64,000 nucleotides of DNA from Sphingobium sp. BYY-5 (GTDB lineage Bacteria > Pseudomonadota > Alphaproteobacteria > Sphingomonadales > Sphingomonadaceae), in contig NZ_JALEBH010000001.1 in NCBI RefSeq assembly GCF_022758885.1, positions 1,054,001-1,118,000 of the forward strand, in the 5' to 3' direction. The notes beneath the pieces are model-generated. The model saw only the letters and a program-made list of their open reading frames with translations. It was not told the origin of the DNA and searched no databases. Positions 63,308 through 64,000 of this stretch are shown one piece after another; within the stretch, counting starts at the first letter, position 1; each line of letters starts with the position of its first letter. The position numbers and the translations under genes were made by a program.

Positions 63308-64000
63308 CTACTTTGCTGTCGCGAATTCAAGGTTTCGATCAAAGAAGGGCAGCAGATGATCCTGAAATCGCCATGCTACGCGGTTGGTATGGTCACCCTC
63401 ATAGATTTCGAAGCTGTTCGCTATGCCATTGCGGTCCAGCACCTCGTGCAGCGCCTGCGCATCGCCTTTCAGCCCGTCCTTGTCGCCCACATCGATTGCT
63501 ATGGCCCGATAGCGGCGCAGATTGCCGATATACTGATCGACAAAAGCGAGCGGCGCATTGGCGGCCCATTTGGCGAGCACGTCACCCCGCACCGCCCCGT
63601 CCTTCACCGGCAGGTCCAGGTACAGCGGCGGATTTTTCGGATTTGGCGACCAGGCCGCCGACGTCGCAAGCTGCGCGCGCAGGAAGAAGGGCAGTTTGGC
63701 CGAGTCCGCAGGCGTCTTAACCGATTCGAGCGCGGTCATGGCCGCCGCATCCATCTGCCCGGCCTGCCGCGCCGACAGGCAGCAGGGGCTCATGATATAA
63801 AGCGCTCCGAACATGTCGGCGTGCTTCATGCCGATTCGGCTGGTGCCGTAGCCACCCATGCTGTGCCCGGCCAGCCCCCGGCTCTCTCGCTTGGCGATGG
63901 TGCGATAATGGCTGTCGATATAGGCGATAAGGTCGCGCGAGATGAAGGTTTCAAAGTCTCCGGTCGTCACCGAACTTGAGTACATCGACCCATTATGCAC
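63308..64000 (-). CDS. exported-type esterase of the PF00756 family (5' end cut by window)
   Basis: The C-terminal 230 residues of an alpha/beta-hydrolase esterase (esterase D / feruloyl-acetyl esterase type). The nucleophile Ser is in AGHSMGGYG, the acid Asp in DVGDKDGL and the His in GDHTNRVAW. The GTG at the window end is not a believable start: the N-terminal third of the fold, with the oxyanion strand, is missing, so the gene continues to the right. With the SASA enzyme it would provide a second ester-cleaving activity, for example for acetyl or feruloyl groups. Whether it belongs to the same operon cannot be seen. Confidence 0.85.
   Translation of the reverse strand: MHNGSMYSSSVTTGDFETFISRDLIAYIDSHYRTIAKRESRGLAGHSMGGYGTSRIGMKHADMFGALYIMSPCCLSARQAGQMDAAAMTALESVKTPADSAKLPFFLRAQLATSAAWSPNPKNPPLYLDLPVKDGAVRGDVLAKWAANAPLAFVDQYIGNLRRYRAIAIDVGDKDGLKGDAQALHEVLDRNGIANSFEIYEGDHTNRVAWRFQDHLLPFFDRNLEFATAK

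Noticed and set aside
24090..64000. Arabinoxylan or rhamnogalacturonan-I as the main target of the island
   Set aside because: GH43, GH39 and GH51 would allow it, but no GH10/GH11 xylanase, GH67/GH115 or pectin lyase is present, while GH74 with GH35-DUF5597 and GH95 point to xyloglucan. It is kept as a possible secondary substrate.

Overview
The window looks like a chromosomal segment of a sphingomonad (Alphaproteobacteria, Sphingomonadaceae; Sphingobium/Sphingomonas-like). The reasons are high GC, an alphaproteobacterial dusB-ntrB-ntrC-ntrY-ntrX operon next to hfq-hflX, a fused ispDF gene, a lipA-COQ10-type pair, and many TonB-dependent receptors with no SusD partner. All genes were called by reading the sequence only; no database search was run.

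Layout. (1) 1-2.2 kb: end of a small catabolic cluster (TauD/TfdA dioxygenase, SDR, SnoaL-like protein). (2) 2.2-21.1 kb: conserved core. It holds hflX and an unusual hfq that encodes two Hfq domains in one polypeptide, the nitrogen two-component systems, dusB, ispDF, pncC, a START/COQ10 protein, lipA, beta-carbonic anhydrase, a NYN-LOTUS protein, acylphosphatase, a di-haem peroxidase, ettA and a secreted M28 peptidase. (3) 21.2-24.1 kb: a boundary zone with a tiny Ala/Asn-repeat lipoprotein, a 25-residue hydrophobic peptide, tRNA-Pro(UGG), a truncated tRNA-type integrase, a truncated group II intron and a decayed IS5-type transposase. This is the scar expected at the edge of a genomic island. 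(4) 24.1-64.0 kb: a continuous carbohydrate-utilisation island.

The island encodes GH29, GH43 (four copies), GH39, GH2 (two), GH35-DUF5597, GH74, GH95, GH27-NPCBM and GH51 enzymes. It also encodes a SASA-type acetylesterase with an inserted beta-sandwich, a second esterase cut by the window edge, two TonB-dependent receptors, an MFS transporter, a LacI and an IclR regulator, and a flavin-dependent tryptophan-halogenase-family protein. GH74 with GH35, GH95/GH29 fucosidases, arabinofuranosidase-type enzymes and an acetylesterase fits fucosylated, acetylated, partly arabinosylated xyloglucan as the main substrate. The expected GH31 alpha-xylosidase and GH3 beta-glucosidase are not in the window. 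GH43/GH39 beta-xylosidase-like enzymes also allow xylan fragments as substrate.

How it may work (inference). GH74 and the exo-enzymes with signal peptides would cut and debranch the polymer outside the cytoplasm. The two receptors would bring oligosaccharides across the outer membrane, the MFS carrier would move small products inward, and a cytoplasmic GH43 translationally coupled to it would finish hydrolysis. Palindromes of the form TGNTAGCGNTANCA lie upstream of GH74, the MFS/receptor pair, the 51.3-58.8 kb GH operon and the acetylesterase operon, with weaker ones before receptor 1. They suggest one LacI-controlled regulon.
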